64,000 nucleotides of DNA from Promethearchaeota archaeon Loki_b31 (GCA_005222975.1 NJBI01000006.1:1-64000); one strand, 5' to 3'; positions 54,098 to 63,847 are shown, counted from the stretch's first letter. Numbers and translations are program-made. Notes: a model not told the origin generated them from the letters alone.

Positions 54098-55023
54098 AAA
54101 GGATTAGCTATTGTACTTTTTGCAAATTTCATGAGATCTTTTACGCGCATCCTTAATGTAACTTCGGTAACGCGGGCTAACTTGCTAATTTCTTTCTGAG
54201 TGCGGTTTTCATTACAACTCCTAGATCCAATATAAATAGCCGCAGCGGCTATCCCTTTTGGGTCTTTTCCCGCAGAATTAAAACCGTTTTCAGAGGCAAT
54301 TTCTATAATTTTGACAGCAATATTTCTACATTGCATAGATAACCTCAACTCGGAGTTAAATCTATCCACATATTTATCAGGGGTAAAATGTTGCACCTTC
54401 AGATTTAACTTTGGTAAAATTTCCATCAATATTAATCTATAGCTCTTAATCACTTTCTTTTTTGGTATTTGCGCGACTTTTGTAATTTCTTCCACAGTTC
54501 GAGGGATGCCGTGCACTCTCAATGCGCAAAATATTGAAGCAGCGAGTAGAGTATCGATACTTCTCCCCATTGTTAACTTTTTCTTTACGGTTTGCGTATA
54601 AATTCTTAGCGCATCCTCAGCTACAGTATCTGAAATACCTAATCTTTTTTGTAACCTTTGTAAGTTAGGTAACGCAATCCATAAATTTCTCTCGTAGCTA
54701 GTAGTTAAGGATCTATGAATTTTTGCCAGTCTATTGAATTTAGATTTGTATTTTGGGCTTAACAAAATCCCCCGTGCGTCTCTACTACCCCTTATAATCG
54801 TTCGTGGTCCTATAGGACTATAAACTCTTTCGTTACTCTTCCGTTTTTGGATTTCTTCTTGCGTGAAAGCTCTTCGAGGTGAATCGTCAAGAATTCTATC
54901 ATACACCAAACCACAATTCAAACAGACGTAGAAACCAAGTTCCTCACTGATTTTTGGAGAGTCACAGCAAAATTCTTCTTCCTTCTTGTCAAAATTTCCT
55001 CTATCTTTAAAACTTGGTGGCAT
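54094..55023 (-). CDS. tfb: transcription factor B (TFB)
   Basis: 309 residues. A zinc ribbon (VCLNCGLVYD) is followed by the B-reader/linker region (RRAFTQEE to RGSRDARG) and two cyclin-fold repeats: LPNLQRLQKRLGIS near residue 120 and LRLSMQCRNIAVKIIE near 215, ending with an HTH (RTQKEISKLARVTEVTLRMR). TFB recruits RNA polymerase to TATA/BRE promoters with TBP. The first knuckle reads FCCDSP rather than C-x2-C, a variant needing care. Divergent from the Arf-like gene. Confidence 0.93.
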   Translation of the reverse strand: MPPSFKDRGNFDKKEEEFCCDSPKISEELGFYVCLNCGLVYDRILDDSPRRAFTQEEIQKRKSNERVYSPIGPRTIIRGSRDARGILLSPKYKSKFNRLAKIHRSLTTSYERNLWIALPNLQRLQKRLGISDTVAEDALRIYTQTVKKKLTMGRSIDTLLAASIFCALRVHGIPRTVEEITKVAQIPKKKVIKSYRLILMEILPKLNLKVQHFTPDKYVDRFNSELRLSMQCRNIAVKIIEIASENGFNSAGKDPKGIAAAAIYIGSRSCNENRTQKEISKLARVTEVTLRMRVKDLMKFAKSTIANPF

Positions 55024-55090
55024 ATCATCCGTTTAAATTAAATGCAAATATTAGGAACATTCAATTTCAGTATAGTATTTAAAATAAACT

Positions 55091-55168
55091 ATATATTTAA
55101 ATCTTAATCTAATTTAATTTCTGTTGTGAAAATTTAGTCTATTTAACTATTATCTTATAAGTTTAAAA
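55091..55168. promoter_or_regulatory. TATA-like elements in the tfb/Arf-like divergent gap
   Basis: ATATATTTAAAT at 55091-55102 lies about 70 bases from the tfb start and TTATAAGTTTAAAAA near 55154 about 70 bases from the Arf-like start. Both are plausible TATA boxes, but the whole gap is AT-rich, so the positions are suggestions only. Confidence 0.25.
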
Positions 55169-55232
55169 ATTAATAATTATATTACTTCAAAGTTTAATAA
55201 ATAATTACAAATTAATACAAATTGTTAGCAAA

Positions 55233-56477
55233 ATGTCGTCCGATATCTCAAAAGTATTAAATGTCTTCTCAAAATTTCTAGACTCAAAAGTAGTTAAAAC
55301 TGGTAAACTTAAAACCATTGAAGAAATAAAAAAATTACCAATATACTCTTATAAATTTCTTACAAAAAGCGAAGCTAAAGTTCTAAAAGGTATATTAGAT
55401 ATATCTAATATCGAAGAAGCTTCCAAATTAGACAAGGAAAATCCCTTTGAAGGTTTAAATAATATTGGTTCAACTAAAGACCCTATTAAAGTCGCTGAAA
55501 TCCAAGACGAATTAAATGAAAAAATCGTGGTACTTAAAGAGAAATACCCCGAACTTGAAGATAGCTTAAAAAAAGCAATTGTTATTAGTTCTATAATTAC
55601 CAGAGTCGTAGATGAAGAAGATAGTTTCGAAAAAGCAGCGCAGAAAGTAATAATAATTGGGTTAGACAATGCGGGAAAGACTGCAATTTTGAACAAGTTT
55701 GGAGGGCGGTTAGGTATTAACGATTTAGCTAACTTGAAGCCAACTAAAGGTGTAGATCGTCGTTATATTAAAACTAAAGATTCTGATTTGGATCTTTATG
55801 TCTGGGATATGGGGGGTCAAGCACAATACAGGAGTAAGTACCTAAAAAATCCAGAACAATATTTTTTGAATATTGATTTATTGATCTATGTAATTGATGT
55901 GCAAGACTCTAATAGGTTCGTAGAATCTTTTGAGTATTTTGAACAAATTCTTAAAATTTTAGCCCTCATAGAAGAAGAACCTTTTATTTTAATATACATA
56001 CACAAATGCGACCCGGATTTAAAACACGACCCCGAGACATTACTTAAGATCGAACTTCTAAAAGAAAACCTTAATCAGTTATTAACTCAGTACGGATTCG
56101 ATTATGAAGCTTATTTAACTTCCATCTTTTCATTAATCTCTACCGAACCTAAGTTTTCTAAATACATCAAAGAAGTAATGAGATCAACAGACTCGTTAAC
56201 AAACCCAACTTTAAAAAAGGTTGAAGGTCTGGGAAAAACTTTAGAAGAAACTATGAACGCGGTTATACGCTTATCTGAAAGCCTTTCCAAACAATTATCT
56301 GAATTAGATAACAGATTACGCGCAATTGAAAGCGGAGCGTTTCAAATGGCTCAAAGCGGAATTCCAATTGGGATTGCCAACCCTAATATAGCGTCAGAAA
56401 ACCCAGCAGATTCCAGATCAACCGTTTTAAATGAATTGAAACAATTATTTGAAAAAAAACGTAAATTAAACCTTTAG
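55233..56477 (+). CDS. Arf-like GTPase with helical N-terminal and coiled-coil C-terminal extensions
   Basis: 414 residues. The G domain (about residues 138-320) shows P-loop GLDNAGKTA at 143-151, PTKGVD switch I, WDMGGQAQYR at 191-200 (Arf-type GGQ) and a guanine motif HKCDPD in place of NKxD. Before it lie ~135 helical residues, partly winged-helix-like (TIEEIKKLPIYSYKFLT). After it comes a coiled coil (ESLSKQLSELDNRLRAI) and a low-complexity tail. Eukaryotic Arf proteins are single-domain, so this three-part layout is unusual. It may be a membrane or scaffold switch; no lipidation site is seen. Confidence 0.88.
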   Translation: MSSDISKVLNVFSKFLDSKVVKTGKLKTIEEIKKLPIYSYKFLTKSEAKVLKGILDISNIEEASKLDKENPFEGLNNIGSTKDPIKVAEIQDELNEKIVVLKEKYPELEDSLKKAIVISSIITRVVDEEDSFEKAAQKVIIIGLDNAGKTAILNKFGGRLGINDLANLKPTKGVDRRYIKTKDSDLDLYVWDMGGQAQYRSKYLKNPEQYFLNIDLLIYVIDVQDSNRFVESFEYFEQILKILALIEEEPFILIYIHKCDPDLKHDPETLLKIELLKENLNQLLTQYGFDYEAYLTSIFSLISTEPKFSKYIKEVMRSTDSLTNPTLKKVEGLGKTLEETMNAVIRLSESLSKQLSELDNRLRAIESGAFQMAQSGIPIGIANPNIASENPADSRSTVLNELKQLFEKKRKLNL

Positions 56478-56536
56478 ACCTTTCATTAGAATTGATTTAT
56501 TGTAACTTGCTTTAGACCGATAAAGAGAGGTTCTAT

Positions 56537-57250
56537 TTATTTAATACTCTCAAAAATTTCTTTAATTCTTTTGTAAATAGCAACAAGAATAACTAATGTA
56601 TCTATCCCAATAACTAAAATTAAATACCATATGTTTTCAAATAGCAAGGGATTAATTACGTGATAATGAATAGTACCTCCATAAAATTGCTCAAAAAAAG
56701 TAATCATTCTCAACAAGATAGGTGCTACAATGATTACAGCTAATAAAAAACCAATAATCCCAATAAAAAAACCGAAAATCACATCGCTCGGGTAATGTAC
56801 ACCTAATTGAATCCTGGAAAAAGAAACAATCACAGTAAAAATAGAGACAATAATGGTTATCGCTATTGAATTTAACAAATAAGCAAATAACAATCCTTGA
56901 GAAATAACATTATAAACATGCCAAGAAGGAAAACTCCTTGAAGTTGGTTTTCGCTCTAGAACATTTATATCTTTTAGCGTTTCAAAAGGTCTTTCTCTAT
57001 CAAAACTCTTTTTTACTGGAGCAATTATGATTACACCAAGTAAAAATATTGCAGAAATATTTGAAAACAAAAATGGCGCGTACCAAATGAATAAGTAAAA
57101 CACCATTAGAACGATCCATAAAGTCTCTCTTCCAAAAAATGATACAATTTTTAGAAAATTAGTAAACACATTACCTCCAATGCCGTTATATTTTAAAATA
57201 ACTTTCTGATCCCAATTATTGAGCTTGTTAAATATATTTTTTGATTCCAT
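56537..57250 (-). CDS. PAP2-family phosphatase, membrane protein
   Basis: 237 residues, six membrane helices. The three phosphatase blocks are present: KKSFDRERPF (K-x6-RP), PSWH and SRIQLGVHYPSD (SR-x5-H-x3-D). PSWH replaces the common PSGH. Members dephosphorylate isoprenoid diphosphates or lipid phosphates, so recycling of the glycan carrier lipid or lipid synthesis is a possible role. It is preceded on the same strand by a PHP gene with a 14-base gap. Confidence 0.88.
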   Translation of the reverse strand: MESKNIFNKLNNWDQKVILKYNGIGGNVFTNFLKIVSFFGRETLWIVLMVFYLFIWYAPFLFSNISAIFLLGVIIIAPVKKSFDRERPFETLKDINVLERKPTSRSFPSWHVYNVISQGLLFAYLLNSIAITIIVSIFTVIVSFSRIQLGVHYPSDVIFGFFIGIIGFLLAVIIVAPILLRMITFFEQFYGGTIHYHVINPLLFENIWYLILVIGIDTLVILVAIYKRIKEIFESIK

Positions 57251-57264
57251 AATTATTGTGCTTT

Positions 57265-58059
57265 TTATTTGTTTGACCCTAAAAATTGGTACGCTTTCTT
57301 TACCTTAGGAATTTGTTCTTGAAAATACTTAACTGAATGAGAGTCTGACCCAACAAAAAATTTCGCTCGTTCTGATTTTAATTGCTGTACAATTTCTTTA
57401 GAAGGAAATGGTCGTTTAATTGGAAATTTTAAACCAGACAGATTATATTCAATGTGAATTCTGTTCTTTATACACAAACGGCCAAGATCTAATATCCGGT
57501 CTTCCGAAGTGTTACAATCGTCCAAAGCTTTTATGTCGTTATCGTTGATATAGCGGTAGATCGTGTCGATATGACAGACGTTTTTAAATATTTTAGATTT
57601 TATCATCATCTCGCTAATTTCAAAATAGTCGTCTATAACTTGCTTCATTGGTATCTTTTCTAACAATTGTAATAATTTTTCTCTTGATGTTATCGGATAG
57701 CGATAAATCCACTCGTGGATTGTTCCACCAATAAAATCCAATTCTTTACCGTAATCGTCCATAAATTCCATTAATTCTATTTCCCGATCTCGGTAATATT
57801 CTACTTCGAGACCGCTTAGGATGAAATTATAAGTTTCTTTTAACTCGTCTATCTCTTCAAGGTAATCGTCGATTTTGCTATCGTAAAACGGGTTTGTTTT
57901 GTCTTGTTCTATGTAATACAGTTCATAATGTTCAAGAAAACAGATGTTAATTTCATTTGCTTCAGCAATCTTAATATAATCTTCAAATACTGGACCATTT
58001 TTCGAGATATCTGCGCTCCAGTTCGTATGGATGTGATAATCAGTATGTTTAAACTTCAT
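57265..58059 (-). CDS. PHP-domain phosphoesterase, histidinol-phosphatase-like
   Basis: 264 residues. HTDYHIHTNWS (HxH), LEHYEL, GLEVEYYRD, the CHIDTI block and the C-terminal GSDSHS are metal-binding motifs of the PHP superfamily. The order resembles HisK-type histidinol phosphatases, but no other his genes are near, so the substrate is open; it may act on a sugar or nucleotide phosphate. Probable operon with the PAP2 gene. Confidence 0.82.
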   Translation of the reverse strand: MKFKHTDYHIHTNWSADISKNGPVFEDYIKIAEANEINICFLEHYELYYIEQDKTNPFYDSKIDDYLEEIDELKETYNFILSGLEVEYYRDREIELMEFMDDYGKELDFIGGTIHEWIYRYPITSREKLLQLLEKIPMKQVIDDYFEISEMMIKSKIFKNVCHIDTIYRYINDNDIKALDDCNTSEDRILDLGRLCIKNRIHIEYNLSGLKFPIKRPFPSKEIVQQLKSERAKFFVGSDSHSVKYFQEQIPKVKKAYQFLGSNK

Positions 58060-58108
58060 AAGATTGTATTTTTAATAATTAAGAAAGTTAGATAAAAATT
58101 TTGATTAT

Positions 58109-60016
58109 TTAATCCATCGAATTCTCCTTGTCAAAATACACTTCGTAAAACAATTCTTTTTCACCCACTTCAGGTGGATTAATTTTAGTATACCCTCCTT
58201 TTCGGATAATTTGGACTGTGCTTTTATTTTGAATGTGAATGCTGCCATAAAATCCTTTTATCCCTTTTTCTTTCGCGATGATAATTAAATGGCGATAGAG
58301 AAAGGAACCTATGCCTCTTCCTCTATAATCTTCTCTTACTACAAAACTATATTCTGCTAAATTCATGGCTGGATTTAAATAATAAGTAGCGTTTCCTATC
58401 ATGTCTTCGTTTCCGATCTCTCCCACATACGCCCCTATAGAAAATACCTTATTATAATCGATATTAACTTCACATTGCGTCTTAGAATGTGTGAATTCCT
58501 TCCTAACTTCAAAAAAACGTAAATATCTATCTCTCTCGTTTAAGGAATAATAAAGTTCTTTTAATAAAGGCTCGTCAGTGGTTCTAACTGGTCTAACTAC
58601 GATTTTTTCGTTATCTCTTGCGGTGTATATAGTTTCGTATATAGAAGGATAAATACATATTTTTCCTTGCTCGTCGCAAGGTAGAATTTGATCCGAATAA
58701 ATGTAATTTAACTTTTTCGCGTGTTCTAACAACTGTTCTCTAAATTTAGGGTGAGCTACGCAAATTAATTCAATAACTCGCTCTCTAATTGTCTTACCGT
58801 GTACATAAGCAACGCCCCATTCGGTAACTACATAATGAATGTCTGCTCGAGATAAAATTACACCAGCACCTTCATCTAAATGAGGTACTATATTTGAAAC
58901 TGTATCATTTTTTCTTGTCGACGAGAGCACAACAATCGGTTTTCCACCTTTAGAAAAAGCAGCCCCCCTCATGAAATCTACCGTATCCCCAATCCCAGAA
59001 TAAAAGTTATACCCTTTAGTTGAAGTATTAACTTGCCCCGTTAAATCAATTTGCAACGCTTGGTTTATAGAAACCATTTTTTTATTCATTCCAATGTATT
59101 TTGGATTACATACATAGTCACTAGGATAAAACTCAATATACGGGTTATTATTTACGAAGTCATATAATTTTTTAGTACCTAACGCGAAACTTGTTATAAT
59201 CTTTTCAGGGTGAAAATTCTTCTTTCTACAAGTTAGAACTGCGTTTTCTATCAAGGGAATTATATTATCAGTAATATAATGGCTATGCATGCCTAAATCT
59301 TTTTTATTCATTAAATGTTTTAAGCAGGCGTTCGGTAAATAACCGTTACCAATATGAATTGTCGATTTATTTTCAATTAAATTTGCCACATTCTTTCCAA
59401 TTTTTCCCGAAACATCAATTTTTTCTTTAAATTGGAACTCTAACAGTGGCGCATCGTTGTAAACGAAATAATCGATGTCTTTCATATGAATAAAGCTATT
59501 ACCCAAGGTTCGGGGCATTTGAGGGTTAATTTCTGCTATTGTTAGATAAGCAGCTTGGGCTATGGGTTTTGCTACATCAATGTTAATCCCAAACGAACAA
59601 AAACCGTAACGATCTGGTGGTGTGACTTGAATAAGAGCAACATCGCAATTTTTACGCCCTGAAAGAAATAAAGAAGGAATTTCGCTTGCTAATATTGGTG
59701 TATAGTCAGCTTGCCCTTTATTTATCTCCTCTCGTAGGGTTTTACCTATGAAAAAAGCGTTATGTCTAAAAAGATCTTCCGCTTTATCTTTAAAGTATTT
59801 TTCAGGACCAATCGTAAGAAAATGTATAATCTCCGTATCAATTAAGCTTTCAGAAGATTTAATTAATTCAGCAGTAAGCGCTTGAGGCTCCGAACACGCA
59901 GAACCTATGAATACGCGATTCCCAAGAATAATCTTCTTTATGGCTCCTTTTGCAGTAATTTCTTTATCTTTCCATTTTTCCCGCCATTCCCCGTCTAACG
60001 AATCAATTTGGTCCAT
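58109..60016 (-). CDS. CoA-transferase/acetyl-CoA hydrolase fused to a GNAT acetyltransferase
   Basis: 635 residues. Residues 1-450 are of the 4-hydroxybutyrate CoA-transferase/acetyl-CoA hydrolase type (SACSEPQALT, GIGDTVDFMRGAAFSKGG, VTEWGVAYVHGKTIRERV). Residues ~470-620 are a GNAT domain with acetyl-CoA binding loop REDYRGRGIGSFL and the end helix HIQNKSTVQIIRKGGY. Such fusions are known in acetate and fermentation metabolism. The gene is near acetyl-CoA synthetase, so it likely interconverts acyl-CoA and acids; whether the GNAT part acetylates a protein is unknown. Confidence 0.87.
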   Translation of the reverse strand: MDQIDSLDGEWREKWKDKEITAKGAIKKIILGNRVFIGSACSEPQALTAELIKSSESLIDTEIIHFLTIGPEKYFKDKAEDLFRHNAFFIGKTLREEINKGQADYTPILASEIPSLFLSGRKNCDVALIQVTPPDRYGFCSFGINIDVAKPIAQAAYLTIAEINPQMPRTLGNSFIHMKDIDYFVYNDAPLLEFQFKEKIDVSGKIGKNVANLIENKSTIHIGNGYLPNACLKHLMNKKDLGMHSHYITDNIIPLIENAVLTCRKKNFHPEKIITSFALGTKKLYDFVNNNPYIEFYPSDYVCNPKYIGMNKKMVSINQALQIDLTGQVNTSTKGYNFYSGIGDTVDFMRGAAFSKGGKPIVVLSSTRKNDTVSNIVPHLDEGAGVILSRADIHYVVTEWGVAYVHGKTIRERVIELICVAHPKFREQLLEHAKKLNYIYSDQILPCDEQGKICIYPSIYETIYTARDNEKIVVRPVRTTDEPLLKELYYSLNERDRYLRFFEVRKEFTHSKTQCEVNIDYNKVFSIGAYVGEIGNEDMIGNATYYLNPAMNLAEYSFVVREDYRGRGIGSFLYRHLIIIAKEKGIKGFYGSIHIQNKSTVQIIRKGGYTKINPPEVGEKELFYEVYFDKENSMD

Positions 60017-60207
60017 TTTAAGATTCTTATTTTATTTTATTTTAATTTTTCCTTTATTTTTAAAAAATAGTTAGGTCGTATATCTTTAATATTTTTACTT
60101 TAATCACTTAAAATTTTTGAAATTAAAAATATACCTTTCAGCTATTCTTATAACTTTCTTCCACCAAAAATAGTAATTTAGTAATTTATTTATTTTCTAA
60201 ATTCTTA

Positions 60208-60432
60208 ATGATCAATATGTCAAAATGTCCGTATTGTAATGTAGAAATCCATTTAGAAGATTTTTTCGATGTTATTGAGAAAGAGACTAAAAAAGGAATA
60301 ATTAAAAAAAGAATCGGAGCCTTTAAAGGAGAAAGAATAAATGTTGGAATTGGTTTTAATAGGGTAAGAATATGGGTTTGTCCATCGTGCGATAAGATTT
60401 TAGGTTTTTCAGAATCTGCTTATAAAAGTTAA
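60208..60432 (+). CDS. small zinc-ribbon protein
   Basis: 74 residues with CPYC near the start and CPSC near the end, a two-CxxC zinc ribbon around a basic middle (KKRIGAFKGERINVG). No fused domain. ATG at 60208 is used; an internal ATG at 60217 is equally possible. Function unknown, possibly nucleic-acid binding. Divergent from the CoA-transferase gene; the next 270 bases before acs contain no recognisable gene. Confidence 0.6.
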   Translation: MINMSKCPYCNVEIHLEDFFDVIEKETKKGIIKKRIGAFKGERINVGIGFNRVRIWVCPSCDKILGFSESAYKS

Positions 60433-60705
60433 TGGTTCCATTTCTAAGATTTTTTATTTTAATAATTTTTTTGAACATTGTGTTTATTGAATCGTATACC
60501 CATAGTACCCTTTTTATATTATTTATAAATAAAATCTTTAAAAATAATATCACATATTATCTTCTTGAATCAATACTGTCCATTTAATCCAAAAAGTTTA
60601 AATGTGATAAGATTGAAAAAAAACCTTTAAAATTCTTAAAGAATTTAAAAAACCAAGAAAATCTAACTATACAATTAAATTAGTTATTCAAATTAGTGAA
60701 ATATT

Positions 60706-62688
60706 ATGTCAGAAAAAGACACAAAAATGGAAAGTGTACTCACTGAAAATCGGATATTTAATCCCGTAGAACTCAATCCCGACTATGTGAAATCTGGAAT
60801 GTCAATGGAAGAATACCAGAAGTTATATAAACGATCCATCGGAGATATGGAAGGGTTCTGGGACGAACAAGCTAAATCAATCGATTGGTTTAAACCCTAC
60901 GATAAAGTATGGGAAAAAACTGATCTATTCCCTGGAAAATGGTTTGTTGGCGGAAAACTTAATGTAGCCTACAATTGTCTTGACAGACATGTGAAAGCAG
61001 GCAATGGAGATCGAGTCGCTATTATATGGGAGGCAGACGAACCCGGTCAAGTGAGAAAATTTACATATACCGAGCTTTTAAAAGAAGTAAGTAAAGTAGC
61101 TAACGGTATGAGAGATTTAGGACTGAAAAAGGGCGATAGAGTAACAATTTGGTTACCAATGATTCCCGAATTAGCGATAATAATGCTAGCTTGTGCCCGA
61201 ATCGGTGTAATTCATTCCATAGTATTCGGTGGATTCTCGAAAGAAGCTGTGAAAGATAGAGTGAAAGATTCTGATTCGCGACTATTATTTACGAGCGACG
61301 AAACTTTACGCGCTGGTAAAATCTACCCAAAAATGGCTGATGTCGTTAAAATTATTGATGATCTACCTACAATCGAACATGTTATTGTCGTTAAGCGTAC
61401 AGGAAACGAAATCCCTCACACAGATAAAGACATATGGTATGACGAATTTATCGGTGGAATGAACGACGAGTGTGAACCCGAAGAGATGGACTCCGAAGAT
61501 ACACTATTTTTACTCTATACAAGCGGAACCACAGGAAAACCAAAAGGCGTTAAACACACAACAGCCGGATATATCTTATATACATCGATCACTCACAGAG
61601 TTGTATTCAACTACAAGGAAGGCGAAGTTTGGTATTGTACCGCAGACATAGGTTGGATAACGGGTCATAGTTATATCGTATATGGGCCTTTAGCGAATGG
61701 AGCAACTACTTTAATGTTTGAAAGCGTTCCAACATATCCAGATGTAGATCGTTTTTGGGACATTGTAGAACGCCATAAAGTTAACCAATTTTATACAGCT
61801 CCAACTGCAATACGCGCTCTAATGAGACACGGTGATGAACCAGTAAATAAACACGATCTAAGTTCATTAAAAGTCCTGGGTACTGTTGGAGAACCAATAA
61901 ATCCTGAAGCATGGACATGGTATCATAGAGTTGTTGGTAAAGAGAAATGTCCTATAGTTGATACTTACTGGCAAACTGAAACCGGTGGGTTTATTATGAC
62001 CCCAATTGCTACAGCAACACCCACAAAACCTGGGTCTTGTTGCATGCCTTTTTTCGGCATCAAACCAGTTATTTTTGACTTAGAAGGTGATGAAATCACC
62101 GAACCAAACGAAGGCGGTTACTTTGCAATTCAAACACCCTGGCCGGGAATGTTACGCGATGTTTGGGGTGATACAGAGAGATTTAAATCGACTTATCTCG
62201 AAAAATATCCAGGACATTATTACACTGGTGATGGAGCACGAACAGATGAAGATGGCTATTATTGGATCCTTGGGCGATTGGACGATGTTATTAAGGTATC
62301 CGGACACCGCATAGGAACAATGGAAGTAGAATCTGCTATAGTGAGTCATCCAAAAGTAGCGGAAGCTGCCGTAGCACCCTTTCCGCATAAAATAAAAGGG
62401 CAAGCTATTTGGGCGTTCGTGACATTAATGGGTGGCATTGAAAAATCAGCGAAATTATCGAAAGAGATTCGTATGCATGTTAGACAAGAGATTGGTCCAG
62501 TATTTCAACCGGATGTAATTCAATTTGCTGATGCCTTGCCTAAAACGCGAAGTGGTAAGATTATGCGCAGAATTCTTAAAGCTATAGCTTCGGGCACAGA
62601 AATAGGTAATGTTACCACATTAGCCGATCCTTCCGTCGTTGATGTATTGCTTGAAGAGCGGAAGAAAATGGATGTCGAAGTAGGTTAA
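60706..62688 (+). CDS. acs: acetyl-CoA synthetase, AMP-forming
   Basis: 660 residues, full length. TSGTTGKPKG (P-loop A3) near residue 275, DTYWQTETGG (A5), YYTGDGARTDEDGYYWILGR (A7/A8) and C-terminal KTRSGKIMRR with the acetylatable lysine are all present. It activates acetate to acetyl-CoA with ATP. The N-terminal half has the Acs-specific GKWFVGGKLN. It lies close to the CoA-transferase/GNAT gene, a likely metabolic partner, though on opposite strands. Confidence 0.95.
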   Translation: MSEKDTKMESVLTENRIFNPVELNPDYVKSGMSMEEYQKLYKRSIGDMEGFWDEQAKSIDWFKPYDKVWEKTDLFPGKWFVGGKLNVAYNCLDRHVKAGNGDRVAIIWEADEPGQVRKFTYTELLKEVSKVANGMRDLGLKKGDRVTIWLPMIPELAIIMLACARIGVIHSIVFGGFSKEAVKDRVKDSDSRLLFTSDETLRAGKIYPKMADVVKIIDDLPTIEHVIVVKRTGNEIPHTDKDIWYDEFIGGMNDECEPEEMDSEDTLFLLYTSGTTGKPKGVKHTTAGYILYTSITHRVVFNYKEGEVWYCTADIGWITGHSYIVYGPLANGATTLMFESVPTYPDVDRFWDIVERHKVNQFYTAPTAIRALMRHGDEPVNKHDLSSLKVLGTVGEPINPEAWTWYHRVVGKEKCPIVDTYWQTETGGFIMTPIATATPTKPGSCCMPFFGIKPVIFDLEGDEITEPNEGGYFAIQTPWPGMLRDVWGDTERFKSTYLEKYPGHYYTGDGARTDEDGYYWILGRLDDVIKVSGHRIGTMEVESAIVSHPKVAEAAVAPFPHKIKGQAIWAFVTLMGGIEKSAKLSKEIRMHVRQEIGPVFQPDVIQFADALPKTRSGKIMRRILKAIASGTEIGNVTTLADPSVVDVLLEERKKMDVEVG

Positions 62689-62767
62689 ATCATTTTTTTT
62701 TATTTCTTTTTATATTTATTACCTTACAATTTATTTATATCATTGTTCGAATATAAGATAACCAATA

Positions 62768-62800
62768 TTTAAATGATCATATGTATATATATATCTAGTG
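62768..62800 (+). promoter_or_regulatory. promoter/operator candidate of vapBC
   Basis: TTTAAAT is followed by palindrome ATGATCAT (62773-62780) and an alternating TA stretch, ending 8-40 bases before the vapB ATG. VapBC modules are normally self-repressed through such palindromes. GTGAG just before ATG may be the ribosome binding site. Motif-based only. Confidence 0.35.
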
Positions 62801-62807
62801 AGTAAAA

Positions 62808-63041
62808 ATGCCATCACGATCAATTTCAATAAAGGAAGAAATCTATAATCAACTTGACAAATATCGATTAAAGAATGAAAGCTTCTCAGAGGCGATAAAA
62901 AGATTACTAGAATCTAACGCTGATATTCTAGATTTAGCTGGGGCTTGGAAAAAAATCAATGATGTGGAGCCTGCATTGGCTATAGTTGAAAAAATCGTAA
63001 AAAAAATACATGAAGAAGAAATTGATATTAAATTGATATAA
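62808..63041 (+). CDS. vapB: VapB-type antitoxin
   Basis: 77 residues. The N terminus SRSISIKEEIYNQLDKY is the ribbon-helix-helix DNA-binding part of archaeal VapB (COG1753), followed by FSEAIKRLLE and a C-terminal helix that wraps the toxin. One base separates its stop from vapC, so the pair is translationally coupled. Likely represses its own promoter. Confidence 0.85.
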   Translation: MPSRSISIKEEIYNQLDKYRLKNESFSEAIKRLLESNADILDLAGAWKKINDVEPALAIVEKIVKKIHEEEIDIKLI

Positions 63042-63042
63042 A

Positions 63043-63474
63043 ATGGCTGTTTTAATAGACACTAACATCATTATTGGTTTCTTGAAAGAAGATGCATTAA
63101 TTGTTGAAAAAATACGAGAATATATAAAAAACAAAATTCCTATTTTTACATCTACAATTTCTATTTATGAGATCTATACAGGAATTGTTGCTAATCTATA
63201 CCTAAAAGGGGGTAGACCATCCAAGGTTCCAGAATTATTAGTTGCTTATGATAAATTCCTTTTAAAGTGTGGAATTCTTAACTTTACAAGAGAATCTGCT
63301 GAAAAAGCAGCAGATATTTATGCGCAATCACAAGGAAAGGGAATCACTATTAAAGAAAAGGATTGTCAAATTGCTGGAATTGCGTTAGCTCATGGAATTA
63401 CAGAAGTCTATACTCAAGACGTACAAGATTTTTCAAGGATATTTGATATAGTTGGATTGAAATACATCGGATAA
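63043..63474 (+). CDS. vapC: VapC-type PIN-domain ribonuclease toxin
   Basis: 143 residues. LIDTNIIIGFL has the first catalytic Asp, SIYEIYTG the Glu, KEKDCQIAGIAL the second Asp and TQDVQDF the third, giving a complete PIN acidic set. The family cuts RNA (tRNA or rRNA). Its antitoxin is adjacent upstream. The nearby 500 bases are empty, typical of an isolated module. Confidence 0.88.
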   Translation: MAVLIDTNIIIGFLKEDALIVEKIREYIKNKIPIFTSTISIYEIYTGIVANLYLKGGRPSKVPELLVAYDKFLLKCGILNFTRESAEKAADIYAQSQGKGITIKEKDCQIAGIALAHGITEVYTQDVQDFSRIFDIVGLKYIG

Positions 63475-63572
63475 AAACCCGTTGAAACTTCTTTATCTAA
63501 TCCTTTATTCCGAAGAATTAAGTCAACTTAAATTAATTTCTTATACTTTAGATAAACTTTCGTTTTTTTATA

Positions 63573-63698
63573 TTATTCCTTTTCCCATTTTTGGCGTTCG
63601 GATAGTACTTTAAAGATGTCAATATCCTTGTATATAATTCCTTCTTTTTTGGCTGGAAGCGCATGTTTAATTCGTTCTTTTTCGGGGGTCTTAATCAA
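63573..63698 (-). other. small open frame of unknown status, 41 aa
   Basis: TTG at 63698 opens a frame to TAA at 63573, with ~9 further codons open upstream after a TAA. The product is lysine-rich and looks protein-like (IKTPEKERIKHALPAKKEG, ending KVLSERQKWEKE). It may be the 3' remnant of a lost gene or a tiny gene. No family was recognised. Confidence 0.3.
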
Positions 63699-63847
63699 TG
63701 AAACACCGAATTTTGTTACAAATTTTTAGAAAATAACCCAACTAATGTTAAAAAGAGTAATTTTTGCGAATAAATTTTTAATCCTTTAGGAGACAATCTT
63801 ATTCTCCATAGGAAAAAAAAATTAACAATTTTTGTGTAGTTTTAAAA

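Noticed and set aside
62740..62770. TTCGAAT taken as a tRNA T-loop
   Set aside because: The flanking bases do not form a five-base stem and no anticodon or acceptor arm could be drawn.
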